DNA of 64,000 nt from assembly GCF_047496725.1 (NCBI RefSeq), contig NC_132972.1, forward strand, positions 5,820,001 to 5,884,000. The letters are read 5' to 3'. Of the stretch, positions 50,700-62,715 are shown one piece after another. The translations under genes and the position numbers were made by a program. Under the pieces are notes generated by a model. That model did no database searches, was not told the origin of the DNA, and saw only the letters and a program-made list of their open reading frames with translations. Origin of the DNA: Anoplolepis gracilipes (Eukaryota > Arthropoda > Insecta > Hymenoptera > Formicidae). Position 1 is the stretch's first letter. Every line of letters starts with the position of its first letter.

Positions 50700-51310
50700 T
50701 TTGTTGTTGAGAGAAAATTTTAGCTACCAACTTTCAAGAAATTTCAGGTATCGAATGTCGAAAACAAAGATTTTTTTCAATATTAGACACTTCTAAGGAT
50801 TCAGGTACAACTGACGAAAAAGAGTTCTTACACGACTATATTTCAAATGTCATTCGGACGCTACAGATTTCTACGAATGTCCCATGGAATTAAGTCTTGG
50901 AATTTTCCGTAAGATTTATATTGAAATTTTTAAAGACATCCTTAATGTAAAAATTTATATATTGATGATATTTTGATGTGAGTTAAAAATATAAACAATT
51001 TCTGACTTATTATAATTTGATAAATCAGAAAATTTTCAAGCAAGTTTTTGTAGCAGTATAAATAAGACGCTACATAAAATTAAATAGAAATTCGGATTAA
51101 ACAGAGTAAAATTTCTAGGTCATAATTTTAGTGAGACAAAAATTGATAAAGAGAAAATTCGAACCATAACAGAAATGAAAAGATCGAATAATTTCAAAGC
51201 AGTTGAAAAAATGTTAGGCATGATTATATCGCAAAATTTATTTGCAATTTAGCATCGCTGTGCGAACTAATTAAGAAAGATATTGATTTTTGTTGATCTA
51301 AAAATAAATA
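50700..51310 (+). mobile_element. Degenerate reverse-transcriptase relic, Ty3/Gypsy-like
   Basis: A broken pol fragment. In successive frames the text matches RT landmarks in order: FFSILDTSKDSG (about 50772-50810), a decayed MPFG-type block near 50880, the catalytic YIDD motif at 50958-50969, then FLGHNFSETKID and a following KIRTI block (about 51110-51180), NLASLCELIKKD (about 51244-51280). Stops and shifts interrupt it repeatedly. No LTRs, gag or integrase were seen nearby. It is an old truncated retrotransposon with no coding potential. Confidence 0.75.
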
Positions 51311-53033
51311 AATTGAATTAATGCGTATACACATTTTATAATAATTAATATGTAACTATAATACTTACTCTTGGATTGATGATGTATATACATATATATT
51401 TTTTCAACGTGATTTTATATTTCAAGCTTATTTGAAAATTTTTTTATAATAGTTCTTTACTAGAACTAATCGGATGAGTTATCTTAATCTATATATAATA
51501 TATAATTAAGAGATATTATTAATATTATTAGAGATATTATTAATATTAATAGAGATTTTATTAATAAAGATATTATTTTAATTAATATATATAAATTATA
51601 ATATTAAGTATTAATTATAACCAATTAATAATAATAATTAATAATAATAATTATTATATTTTTTTTAAGAAGCAATATTACAGTAAAAGCAACAAAAGCA
51701 ACAAAAAATAGTTATGTATTATAAAATTAGAAAATGGATAAAATTTTATTTACCAATTTCACTAATGATTAAGATAACTTTTGACGAAGTTATAAAGAAG
51801 CGTTTCGTAATATTATAAAGAATCTTTATTAATGTGTTTTACAATAAAAAGTAAAGTATTTTTAAAACAAAATACTCACGTACAAAAAGTATAAAATCAG
51901 ACATTTGTACATTTAACTAACACTTGGAAAGTGATACAGTATAACGTGATATATGTCAATACAGAAGAAGACGTAATTTTATCATTAACGTAAAATAAAC
52001 TCCACGCATTCTCAGAGATCAAGTTTCATCTGCTACTTATTTAGCTCCTCTCTTGTAATCTGTAATATAGTTTCTATTTTAACAAGATAAGTTTTACGTA
52101 GCATGGCTAGTATCACAATTCCACAACTATTCACATCTTTTGATAAAATACAATTTGCACAAAGAGAATATAAGTATACAAAAACTGAAATTACTATACA
52201 GGTTTGCTCAACTATAACTTATAAAATGAATTATTATATAACTTAATTATATAACTTAAAATAATGTTATTGGTTTCGTTGATCTTAAAAATCATCTTCA
52301 AAGTCATGATATGAACCTATATACAAATGAAAATAGGCAGACATAAATGCTATAATATAACTACTATATAACGTCTCAATAATACGTTGCGTTAAGTTCG
52401 TTTGTATATAACATAAACTTATATAATATAAATTTATAATGTATACGGACGCATTTAAAAATTATGTTAGAGCCTACGCATTATAATTAATAATTTTCAA
52501 CAAGCATTAAAATTAAAATATATATGTCTAAAATGATATAGTATTAAGTACAATCTGTTTCTATATCTAATGCAAAATATAAAAATAAAATTATCAGTAA
52601 TATTGTACATGCGCGTAACTAATAGCTGCACGATGAGGGTCTTTGATCGAAAGAATAAAATTTAATATTTATACAATATGCATAATACATATATGTTTAT
52701 TTCATCAAACGTCATCATCGTAAAATTAAGAATTATTAGAATATTATGTGTATTTCATTTTTATCAATTATCTAAAAATTTAAGAAACTGCATGTAAGAA
52801 ATTTCAAACATGCGAAACAATTACATTCTTAATTTTCAGTATATAATATTCTTGCGATTAAACGCGGATCATTTAAATTGTGATACAATGTTACTACTAT
52901 AGAAAATGTAAATATTTTGGATTTTTATGACCATTAATAATTATTTTTGATGTAGTAAATAATTAATTTACTAGAGAATGATGTTATTTCTTTGTTGAAC
53001 ATCCAGTTTTAATTCAAGTTAATGAGAAACCGT
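51311..53033. other. AT-rich intergenic DNA and 3' flank of the USP gene
   Basis: No gene recognised. The part next to 53034 is presumably the 3'UTR of the USP53/54-like gene on the minus strand. Short AT-rich tandem words (TTAATAATAATAA) occur at 51620-51660. Confidence 0.45.
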
Positions 53034-56000
53034 TCAAGCGGTTTTATTAGTCGGTCGGAACCGAGACATGTAATAATCGCAATCCGGACAATAAAGCGTT
53101 GGTTCAAGCACATTTCTTTTCCGACAAAGATTACAGGGTGTTACGCATGCTCTTGCGGTGGTCGTCGACGCTTGTAAAGAAGACTGCGTCATTATAGGCT
53201 GCGTCATCATCGGGATGACTTTCGCGGTAGACATTGCGAAATGCATCTGTTTGGAAAGCGGAGGATGTTGATAAGCCGGATACTTTACATTCGGCTGTAT
53301 CTGACCGTTCTGCAGAGTCTTAGGATACGTTTGATTAGGCATCACGGAATTTTGTTGATCTATTTTCTGAGGTGCTAATTGTCGCTGATAATTGTCATGT
53401 CTCTGCTGAAAATTCTGTGTATTTTGTTGCAATTGATGCTGATAAAACGCGGGTGAATTAGACGACGGTGGATGCTGCGATACTGATTGACCCGTTCTAT
53501 TTTGTGGAAGAACGGCTTGATAGGGATGACCCTGATAGGAACTTTGAGAATATTGACTTTGATACGGATTCGGTGATTGATTAGGCGGATATGAAAACTG
53601 CTGCTGCGAATGCTGAACGGTTATCGGGCTTGCGTTATGAGACGAGATCCTTTGATTCAGCGTATTCTGCTGCGATTGAACGCTCGCCTGTTTATTAATT
53701 TGATTATGCTGCTGTTCCAACTGATAATACGTTCCATAACCATTTTTCTGAGGTAATACTTTTGCCTGCTGCATATTTTGTATGTACTGTCCGTGCATCT
53801 GCGTGGGATAAGGACTGGCTGGTTTTTGAGTTTGAGATAAAGGAATCGCTTGAGTTCTCAGATGGGATGCTTGAGTCTGCGGATACATGGATTGTAAATA
53901 TTGCGTGTATACGTTCTGTGTGTATTTGATATGCTGCTGCGATGGATAAGACGTGGAAGTTTTCGAAGTGTTCACAGGGATACCAGTATATGTCTCTCTA
54001 CAATCGACAACGTCTTTGCCTTCATTTCCGCAAGATTTTTTATCCGTTAGCAATCCGATGGAATCACTTGAATTTTGTCGACCAAATGTGGGTTTAATAG
54101 TATCTGAAATTGGATTAATGCTTCTCAGTTGATCCTGGAAAGGTGTTGCTGGCATGCTATCAGCCTCGCTCTTTAAAGGAAGAGTCTGTTGTTGGAATTT
54201 CGCGACAGTGTTTTCGCGATTCGTCTCCGCTTCTTGAAGACTTCTGATTTCTCGCAGCACCTGAGCAGTTTCAGGTTTGTTCATCGCAGAACGTAAAACT
54301 CTCTCCAAAATAGGATTAGGTATATACGAGTCCTTTTCGTCGTCCTCCGCTGTTGCAACAAGCACTACTTGGTCACAGAATGATACACTTTTCTTCTTTC
54401 CTATCCGCCGTTTTACCTTTCTCGGAGCAATGTCCTCTTCGCTTGGCAGTATCGTTGTGTTCTGTATGGTGTTCTGCATCGCCACTTCGCTGATATCGTC
54501 TTCCGGGCAATCAATGGGTAAACCATTCTCGTGCGGCAATGTCAAAGACATAGATAATATTGCGGCATTTAATTCGCTTTGTTGAGCGCTGGTATTGTTC
54601 GATGGCATCGCAACAAAAGTGTTCTGGTTGGCATTCGAATCAAAATTGGATTTCAAAACGGCCTGAGAGTTTGGAGTCTCCGTCTTCGTAAAGACTACAG
54701 AATTTTCGGAGGATAATTTGTTAACCGATTTCGTTCCTTCCATCGATGTCTCTTGAGGCATATTCGATATTAACATTGGAGAAACACAATTCACATTCTG
54801 CTTGGATTGAAGTTTCATGTCTGCTTCTGACTTCGCTATCGGTTGCAGTTTAATCTGTTCAAACCTAGCAGCCATGTCTTTCACTGAAGAAATGACTTTT
54901 GGGCAATCCGTAACATCACGACCCTGATCGTATCCCTGTCCGAGATTATTCATCATTAAATCGCTGGTTCTTCTAGCAATAGTCGGTCCTTGAATCATCG
55001 GAGTCCTCACTTTCGGAATGTCTTGATTTAAAGATCCTTGTCTTTTCATTTTTCTCTCTGCCTGTTTAGCTTGCAATTCTCTTAACCATGTTTCGCTCGA
55101 TGATTTTTCTTCATCCTCGTGTTCGTCCAGACGTTTCTCTTCCCTTGGACCGTCAGGCAAAATTTGCTCTCTTTTGCTTTGCAACTGCGTTAACAAGCTG
55201 CTTTGCTGTGCTTCGTATTGTTGCGTACGTTGTTGCAATGAAGCAGAAATTTGATGCTGTTGAGTCTCTTGAAGATTAATCGGCTCCTCAATCGGAGGGG
55301 GTGGCGGCGGGAAATCTTCACTAGTTTGTCTCGAATGTGACACCGAATGGATCGACGGATATGGCGGTGGTGGAAAATCTTCGCTCGGTTGCCGTGAATG
55401 CGAGATATTATTGTTTTCAGGATAGGGCGGCAAGGAATCTGGCTGAAATTGTTGTTTAATAGGGCTCTGCTCATTATGCACGTCCGCACGAGTAACAACG
55501 AAAGTCGGTTCATAAAGTATACCGTTAGCATATTGCACAACGTCATCTTGAATTCTAGGCTTATTATTATAGTTTGTCTGACACGTCCCAGAAATATTAT
55601 TGCTCTGCTCATTATAGGACGGTATAAACGGAAGAGAATGAGATTCCGAGGAATAATCGATATAGTCTGAGTTTCTGTTCGCCACATTCGATGAGTTGTT
55701 CGCATTTATGTGATTCCAATAAGCACTGTTCTGATCCTGCGATGAATTAGACGCGCACCGACCGTCTGACAAAGGATATACAACTTTGTCGGATGGTTGC
55801 TCGTTGTGCATTTCGCCCGAACATTTAGATTTGCTAAGCTGAGAAGTCGTCCTGAGCGGAGGAGGTGGAGGCACTTTTGCAACGTGTAACACTTTGCCAG
55901 CGCTGCCATGGAAGCTCTTTCTCATTAAACGACTTCTCTCGAGATTCGGATTGCTGTTGTTTCCAGCTCCACCATTTCCGGCGAACTCCAGATGTCCCTC

Positions 56001-59000
56001 TGATAGGTAACCACTCAATGACTGGTTTACATCGTTGCCTTTCAAACCAACGCTAGAATCATCCAATGACTGTTTCGGTAAAATATTAGAAGAGCCTTCC
56101 GAATTTGCATTCGTTTGACCATCCTGTCCTTCTCGTAAATCCGGCATACTTCTGTTTTTCCTCTTGATCAAACCGCCCATGAGCAGCTTTCTGCGTATTT
56201 TATGCTGTTTCTTGCCTTGTTTCTGCTCTACTGCAGCTGTGTTGTTAAGCTGCGTATTCCTGATAGTAGTTGTATTAGTTTCGGTGATTTCCTTCGGTTT
56301 CTCAATTTTCACTCCTTTTAGAGACGGTGATAATCGAGACGGTGCTATCGAAAAATCTTTTGATACGTTTTTATTCCTCTCCTCGCTTCGCGCGCGTTTC
56401 TTGTCCTTTTTATCGTCGTCACAGCGTTTTGTACGACTAAATAAACCAGTCCTTTGTGTTGGACGATCGTAAAGCATGTATTCTTCGTCTTCGATAACAT
56501 TCACTGCCGTCGCTTTACTACGTAAAGTTTTCTTCTTCGGTAGAGTCGCATATATCTCGATACTCTTCGTAGTAGGTTTATCCACCGTTGCTGGTGTATT
56601 CACTAGAAGCTCTCGACTATTTTGTCGAGAATGATTACCTTTGTCTCGCGAACTTTGCCTTGAATGCTGGCTTGATTTACTGTTTTCTCGAGAATGTCTT
56701 CCTTCAGGCATCCCTTCTAAAAAAAAAAAAAAAAATATATACATATATATATATATAATGTTAAATATTACTATTTTGCATGTCTCGAAAAATAATATTG
56801 ATTTCTTACCTTCTTTGTTACCATTAACGGTCACTTGTTCTTGTAACATTTTTCTATGCAAACTTCTGGCTCTCATGACGCAAGTATTATGTTTCATTCT
56901 TGCTATTGTAATCGTGTGAGTATTATTATACGGTGCGTCCATCGCGGCTCTAGCTTTACTGCTGGCCGCATTGCACAATGCCACGGCCGTGTTAAGATCG
57001 CCAGCATCTTCGGCAGCATGAGATTTTTCCAATAATGCGTCCGTTTCCTTACACAACCGTTCGCAATCATCGCCGGAAGAAGGTTGATAACCTTCCGGTA
57101 TTTGAGCAAGCTATAAGGAGCAATTTAAGTTAAAAAATGCGCCTAAATTTGTTGTAACAAGAAAAAAAATTTTGTACATATTTTTTCTTTCTCTCTCAAA
57201 ATTATATTATTGTTTTCAATTTTATTAAAACACAAATTTACCTGTAAATTATGCTTTAATCCCTGCTGAAGTGGAAGACTGTCCGTAGAGGACAAAGAAT
57301 ACGAGTCGTAACCGGCATCGTAATGACCGCTGCTGCTACTTGAGAGTTCTCCAGATTTGATAGGACTTTTAGGTACGTTTGAGTTCCTTTGCATTTTAAT
57401 AACACTATATAAATACGTATTGTCCATCGTGGTTGACGAACTCGATGACGCGCTGTTTCGATCACCGGACCAATTACCAGAATCTCGTCTTCGAGGCACA
57501 TTCATATGGTCAGGAATACTGATACCGTCTTGTGGAGCCGATCCCACGCTTAAACTACGTGTCAATTGCATCTGTTGCTTCTTCTGTTGTTGCATTACGG
57601 TTTCTACAGCGCGACGACTAATATACTTCGATTCTATTTCGCCGTCAACTGCATCTACGCCCTGGACACAATGTTAGTTTGAAATCAATAAATTGAATGC
57701 AAAGTCTGTTTTTGCGAAAAAAATATAAATTTATAAAAAAAATGTTAGAGTAATTATTTATATTATTAAAACGTACCTGGTTGCCAAATATATTATTCTG
57801 AATATCTATCAGATTCTGGTAATCACTGTAAATACTTCGTTGAGTGTAGAGATGGGGTGGACTGTCGGGATTAGGTGTGATGGCACGTCTGGCAGTGCTG
57901 TTGATGGATGGCTTTTCAGGACTAGGTGTGATCGAACGGCGAACGCTATTCTTTGGGGACGTCTTTAAACCATTACTATTCGGGAAAGGGATAATAGTTT
58001 TTGGAGCATTCTCTGTATTAACCGGAGTACCGGCAGGCGTCGCATATAGAAGTAATAAAGGTTGGTAGCGACCTCTCCTACATTTTTCTACGACTTGCTC
58101 CCATCGAGGCCCAATTTCTTTGACAGTGGCGTCATCGAAATAGATCCACACCTGGAAATTTCAATCAAATAAACGTTTTGTAAATTAAATTGCCGTAATT
58201 AAAATCATTGATTATACTGTAAACGTAAAATAAAATTAATAAATATTAATAAAATTCAGTAACATTTACCTTTAATTTTGTATGAAAGAAGAAGGTAGAA
58301 TAATGTTTCCCATAATAGGTAACCACTCCTACGAGATTATGCACGGTAGAGGCACCCCATCGAGAGTCCACTACACTGTGGAAGACGTCACTAAGACGAA
58401 GGGACGTGCCTACGGTCGCGAAGACATCCATGATATGCTCCAACGACGGTCGTTCACTATCCCAAACGACACCAACGGAGACTATTTCCGGCCGATTCAT
58501 CAAAGTCCGACATATCTGAATTTTTGCACCGCAAGAACTCTGAAGAACAGAAATGAAAGAAAATGATTTATTAATACAACAGTCTATTTTCTATTTTCTT
58601 TTTTTTTTTACCAGGCTAGTAATAATTCTGTGATTAAGTGCATTTTGTTCGGCTTGTCTTTATTGCCGAAAAAAGAAAGTTTCAGAGTCATCGGATACGA
58701 ATTCGTAGAATGAGTATATTCATAAAGATTGTGTTCGAATGAATCAGTCACTTTTAATCTTATTTAAAATCACTCATAATCTTATTTAAAATCCAACGGC
58801 ATGAGTGGACTTTCATAAAATTTATAACAAAACATAATACGTAGGATAGAAACGGGTTAGTCACAATTCGATCAAGCATTTTGTGACGTGAAATGTATTC
58901 GTTTAGCCTTGCTTACCGGACAGTCCCGGATGTCACCCATTCCACCAGCTCTTCGGAGAAGTTGTCCGAAGAGATCCGGACTATTCCTAGAATTCAGCGG

Positions 59001-62000
59001 CGTTTGATGAGCTTGAGATGTTAACGCTGATGCAGACACGTAATGAACCATCTGCAAATAAAAAGAGAGAATATTTTTTATAATTCCAAATTTTAAAAAA
59101 ATTAAGATTTATGAATATAAATTATATGTATCTATAAAGAGAAAAAATTAATATATTGTAAAATAATAGACAAAAGATTCAAAGTTCAGATTTTTCTTCA
59201 TGATAAACGGAGTTAAAAAAAACCATAACCAATATTATAATATTCAAGTTTGTCAAAAGCAGATTTTTTAAAGTGCTAACTTGCTAAACTTGCTAAAAAT
59301 TTTGCCAATAGAAGATAAATTTAATACTGAATTCGTATTCGAATTTATATTCATAATTGCAATAAAAATCAAGCAAAACTTTCCTGATATCGTAAAAATT
59401 ATGACAATAGATAGAAGCCAAAATCTATCAAATATTATTTAACAATACATTTGAGATTTGTTTACGTAATCATTTAATTAATTGTAAGTAAAATTTAGAG
59501 TATAAAATAATACCCTTTATTAACCTAGTTGTATAAATACAAAGAAATATTGAAAGTTAGTAATAAATTAGTAATAAATAATAGTCAAAAACTTGAATAT
59601 ACCAATATTTAAATATTTCATTACAAAACAGTGAATCTCGATTTTTATCACCATTTTGTTGTCACGTTATATGCATTTTTTTTACCGCTAGTTTATCACG
59701 GATGTAACTGATATCAATCTGTTTGCAATATTCTTGCAATTAAATATATCACTAAATTGCCCATACTGTTAATATTTTGCTCAATAACAATAACTAGTTT
59801 CACGTTTTTTACTGTTCACTAGTCAACGATACTCAATGCCATGTTAAGAGAAATCAACTTCACCTACGAGATAGTGAGAGCACTATATATATGTAATATT
59901 ATACTGGTCTGCTTTCGTTGTGTAACACAAATAGTTAAAATAACGACAAGAAAATATTGATATTTCATTAGTGATAAAATAATAAATGCTGAATATATGT
60001 ACTTATATGTCAATATACATGTGATTATTAAACTGTATTATAATCCACTTTTAAGTCTGCTAAATGCAAAAACAGAAAATAATATTATAAAGATATATAC
60101 ATTTAATACAAGGTATTTTTCTCTACTTTTTTAGAATATTAATATTCATATAATTACTATCTAATAATAAAATTACAAAATAGAATTTTAACGATCATAA
60201 ACAATAATTTTCAAAAGAGATATAGTTCTATAAATGTTTATTCTTATAAATGTAAATCTACAATTTTTTTGTATCAAGTCACTTTATACAACAAATAATA
60301 TAGAAAAGAAATTTAGAGAAAATTGGAATAGATATTTATAAGAAATTTACAAGAAAAACAAAAGAAATAAAAACTTTTTATATAAGTATATATATATAAG
60401 TATCTTCGTCAAGCAAAATCTACATGCAAACGCGTTTTCCAATGCTACTTGAAGAAATGACATGAGTAAAAAGCAGGAAGATCACCCAAAGGTGCGATCA
60501 AAGTGTGAAAATTGGCGTGTCATCTCGGAAACGAAGAGATGACATTTCCGATTCACTCTTATGCTTCTTTCTCTTCTCAAAACTGTTGCACATAAGAAAA
60601 TACAGAGAAAAGATGAATGCTTGTATATTATATTATACAAAAGATATATATATGTATATATATATATATATATAAAATAGACGCACAGAAAATGTAAAAT
60701 TAATAAATTGTTTATGTAAAAATAAAACCTATGTACTTATGTAATAAAAGCTACTTACCTATATGAATAAAAGCAGAGTAAAGCGCACCATGCATACTTT
60801 TTCAACTACGATTTTTCTTAACTGTTCTTTCATATATAATAATGCAGCATAGAAAAGCATTAACCACCTGTGTAATGTTAATTACACGAACCTGTGTAAA
60901 AGGCAGTGGCTCCGACGTCGCACCGCAAGCTCCACAGACGCTTTGCTCGACGAGCGTCATGGCAAACTTTTGATGTGGCACACAATGCCTCGCGCTGCAC
61001 ATATCTTCGGCCTCACCGCTTGCAATGTGGAGATGTATACGTAAGAGAATATTTTCCTGAAAATCGAAAACACATTACATACGTTAGCGAGAACGCATTC
61101 CTTCGTAATTTTTTGTCGCAACTCGTAACCGCGCTTGTAAAACCAAGTTAAACGGCTATTTATTTTCGCCGTTTGTACATGTTTGTAATTCCAGACAAAC
61201 TATTCTATTTCAATAAAAATGTTAATGATCGTCAACCATCAATTTAACTTAACACGTAATAATAAAAATATGTTAGAGCCAAAGAGATTGCTATTGCTTA
61301 GTTCGATAAGAATCTTACGTTCGAGAATATTCCGAACAACGATATGCTACGATTATATTACTGTCCTTGCATCTATTGTGCGCGTTTTCTCTCTGTAAGT
61401 ACCAAGTTGCATTGATATTATTCAAGCCGACTAGTGTTGACATACATATGAACATACTAGCGTCCAACGTGACCGTTGTGTAAACGAGAAAGTAGTATAT
61501 ACCAGCGGTACTGCCAGGACTCAGTTAAGATCATTATTGCTAGTCCAATCTCGTCCATAACGAGGCACCATTAGTAACATTCGATCAGCTTCGAAATATT
61601 CAATAACGAAAATAATGGCTTTCTCCCCCTACAAGAGCAAGAAGAAATCGATCTCAGAGAGATCGTTCTGATTTAATTTGATTACATTTGGACCTTTGTA
61701 TCTGTGCCATCGAAACCTCTGGATTATTAATAAGAAAGTTCGATCTCTCCTTTTATTCTGATGTGGAATATATTTATATAAATTTTCCTTAATTACAGAT
61801 GCATCATCGATTTAGGGTAAACTAGGGTATGATGGCCAACGAAAAAGATGGCCATAGGCTGTAATTTTTTCAATAATCATAGCGCGCTTTTTTAGTCATT
61901 ATCAAAGATAATCGATATTTACAGTAGTATTTATGCGCATACATTATTCAGGATAACGATATTGTGAATTTTATATCATATTTTTACTTTTGACTACCTG

Positions 62001-62715
62001 CAAAGTTTTTCATTTGTCCACTAAAAACTGTTATAATGTCGAATAAATTACAGTTAAGCTATCGTAATCGACGTTAGACATATTATAAAGATATGTAAAT
62101 TGTTACATGACCTATAATTTTTATTTTCGTTTTCACTATTTTTTTATAAATATTATGGCCATCTTTCCGTCACTATGGTTATCTTTTCTTTAAAAGTTGG
62201 ATAAGATGGCCAATGCTTATGTCGTACTATTATGATAATATAAAATTTCTGTTAAATATTTTCCTTTTAATTTCGATAATATTACGTAATTTAAGTTTCA
62301 GTGAAGATAATATGCCAAACACTATTAAAAAATAACAAAAATAAAAGTGTGTTTTTTGCATTTTAAAAAACTATGGCCATCTTACCCGAGTTTACCCTAT
62401 ACTTTGCGTTTCTTGCAGTGTCTCGTTTAAAAAATCGTTTCAGCGATTTATCGAAAATAATAAGTAAAAAGCGCGTTCAAGTCTGATCGTTTGTCAATTG
62501 ATGGATTGCATTATTATGCGTGCATTATCGTTATCTCGTTTCAATCGGGCAACTGGAAAAACAGAAATATTGGCACTTACGAAACATTCCGCCGCGTCGT
62601 CCATGAAACCCAGCTGAAATCTCTGTTGATCGAGAAAACTCTCGGCCAACGCGCGACGCAATGTGTCGGGCGGCAGAGCGCTTTCTTGCGAAAACTGCAG
62701 CTGCGAGAACAGGTC
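53034..62715 (-). CDS. USP53/54-like ubiquitin hydrolase family protein (echinus-type), 3' part
   Basis: Exons in the window (minus): 62715-62581, 61056-60892, 59051-58917, 58539-58270, 58151-57777, 57661-57242, 57110-56810 and 56716-53034. They join in frame to 5484 bp (1827 codons plus stop). The 5' end, with the Cys box, lies beyond 64000. USP-domain landmarks run LPPDTLRRALAESF, QRFQLGFMDDAAECF, RIHLHIASGEAEDMCSARHC, CVPHQKFAMTL, MNRPEIVSVGVVWDSE, the His box YYGKHYSTFFF, YFDDATVKEIGP and RYQPLLLLYATPAGTPV, matching USP53/USP54. After the domain come Ser-rich segments, a helical segment (57062-56830, DALLEKSHAAEDAGDLNTAV; possibly MIT-like), then a 1.2-kilocodon disordered tail with proline runs, basic clusters, Q-rich stretches and a final CNLC...CPDC pair. 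Drosophila echinus acts in eye-cell death and junction biology; the role here is inferred. The insect orthologue is long, so the size fits. Confidence 0.92.
56717..56809 (-). other. Short open intron of the USP gene (93 bp)
   Basis: Between GAAG|gtaaga (donor at 56809) and the long pyrimidine tract ending ttttag|AAGGG (acceptor at 56717) lies an intron of 93 bases. It is a multiple of three and has no stop in the host frame. Splicing is favoured by both sites, but retention would only add 31 residues. Confidence 0.6.
59052..60891. other. Large AT-rich intron of the USP gene
   Basis: The intron between the exons at 61056-60892 and 59051-58917. It contains a (TA)n run at about 60646-60672 and otherwise nothing recognisable. 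Confidence 0.6.
61815..62397. mobile_element. TA-flanked TIR element in a USP-gene intron
   Basis: The left end GGGTAAACTAGGGTATGATG (61815) and the complement of the right end, GGGTAAACTCGGGTAAGATG, are each flanked by TA (61813-61814 and 62398-62399), as expected of Tc1/mariner-type MITEs. The interior repeats ATGGCCATCTT-like words in both orientations (about 61836, 61850, 62157, 62207 and 62372). No transposase frame. Confidence 0.85.

Noticed and set aside
54277..56919. Several plus-strand open frames of 60-100 codons
   Set aside because: They are antisense shadows of the large last exon of the USP53/54-like gene, which has clear family matches and splice sites.
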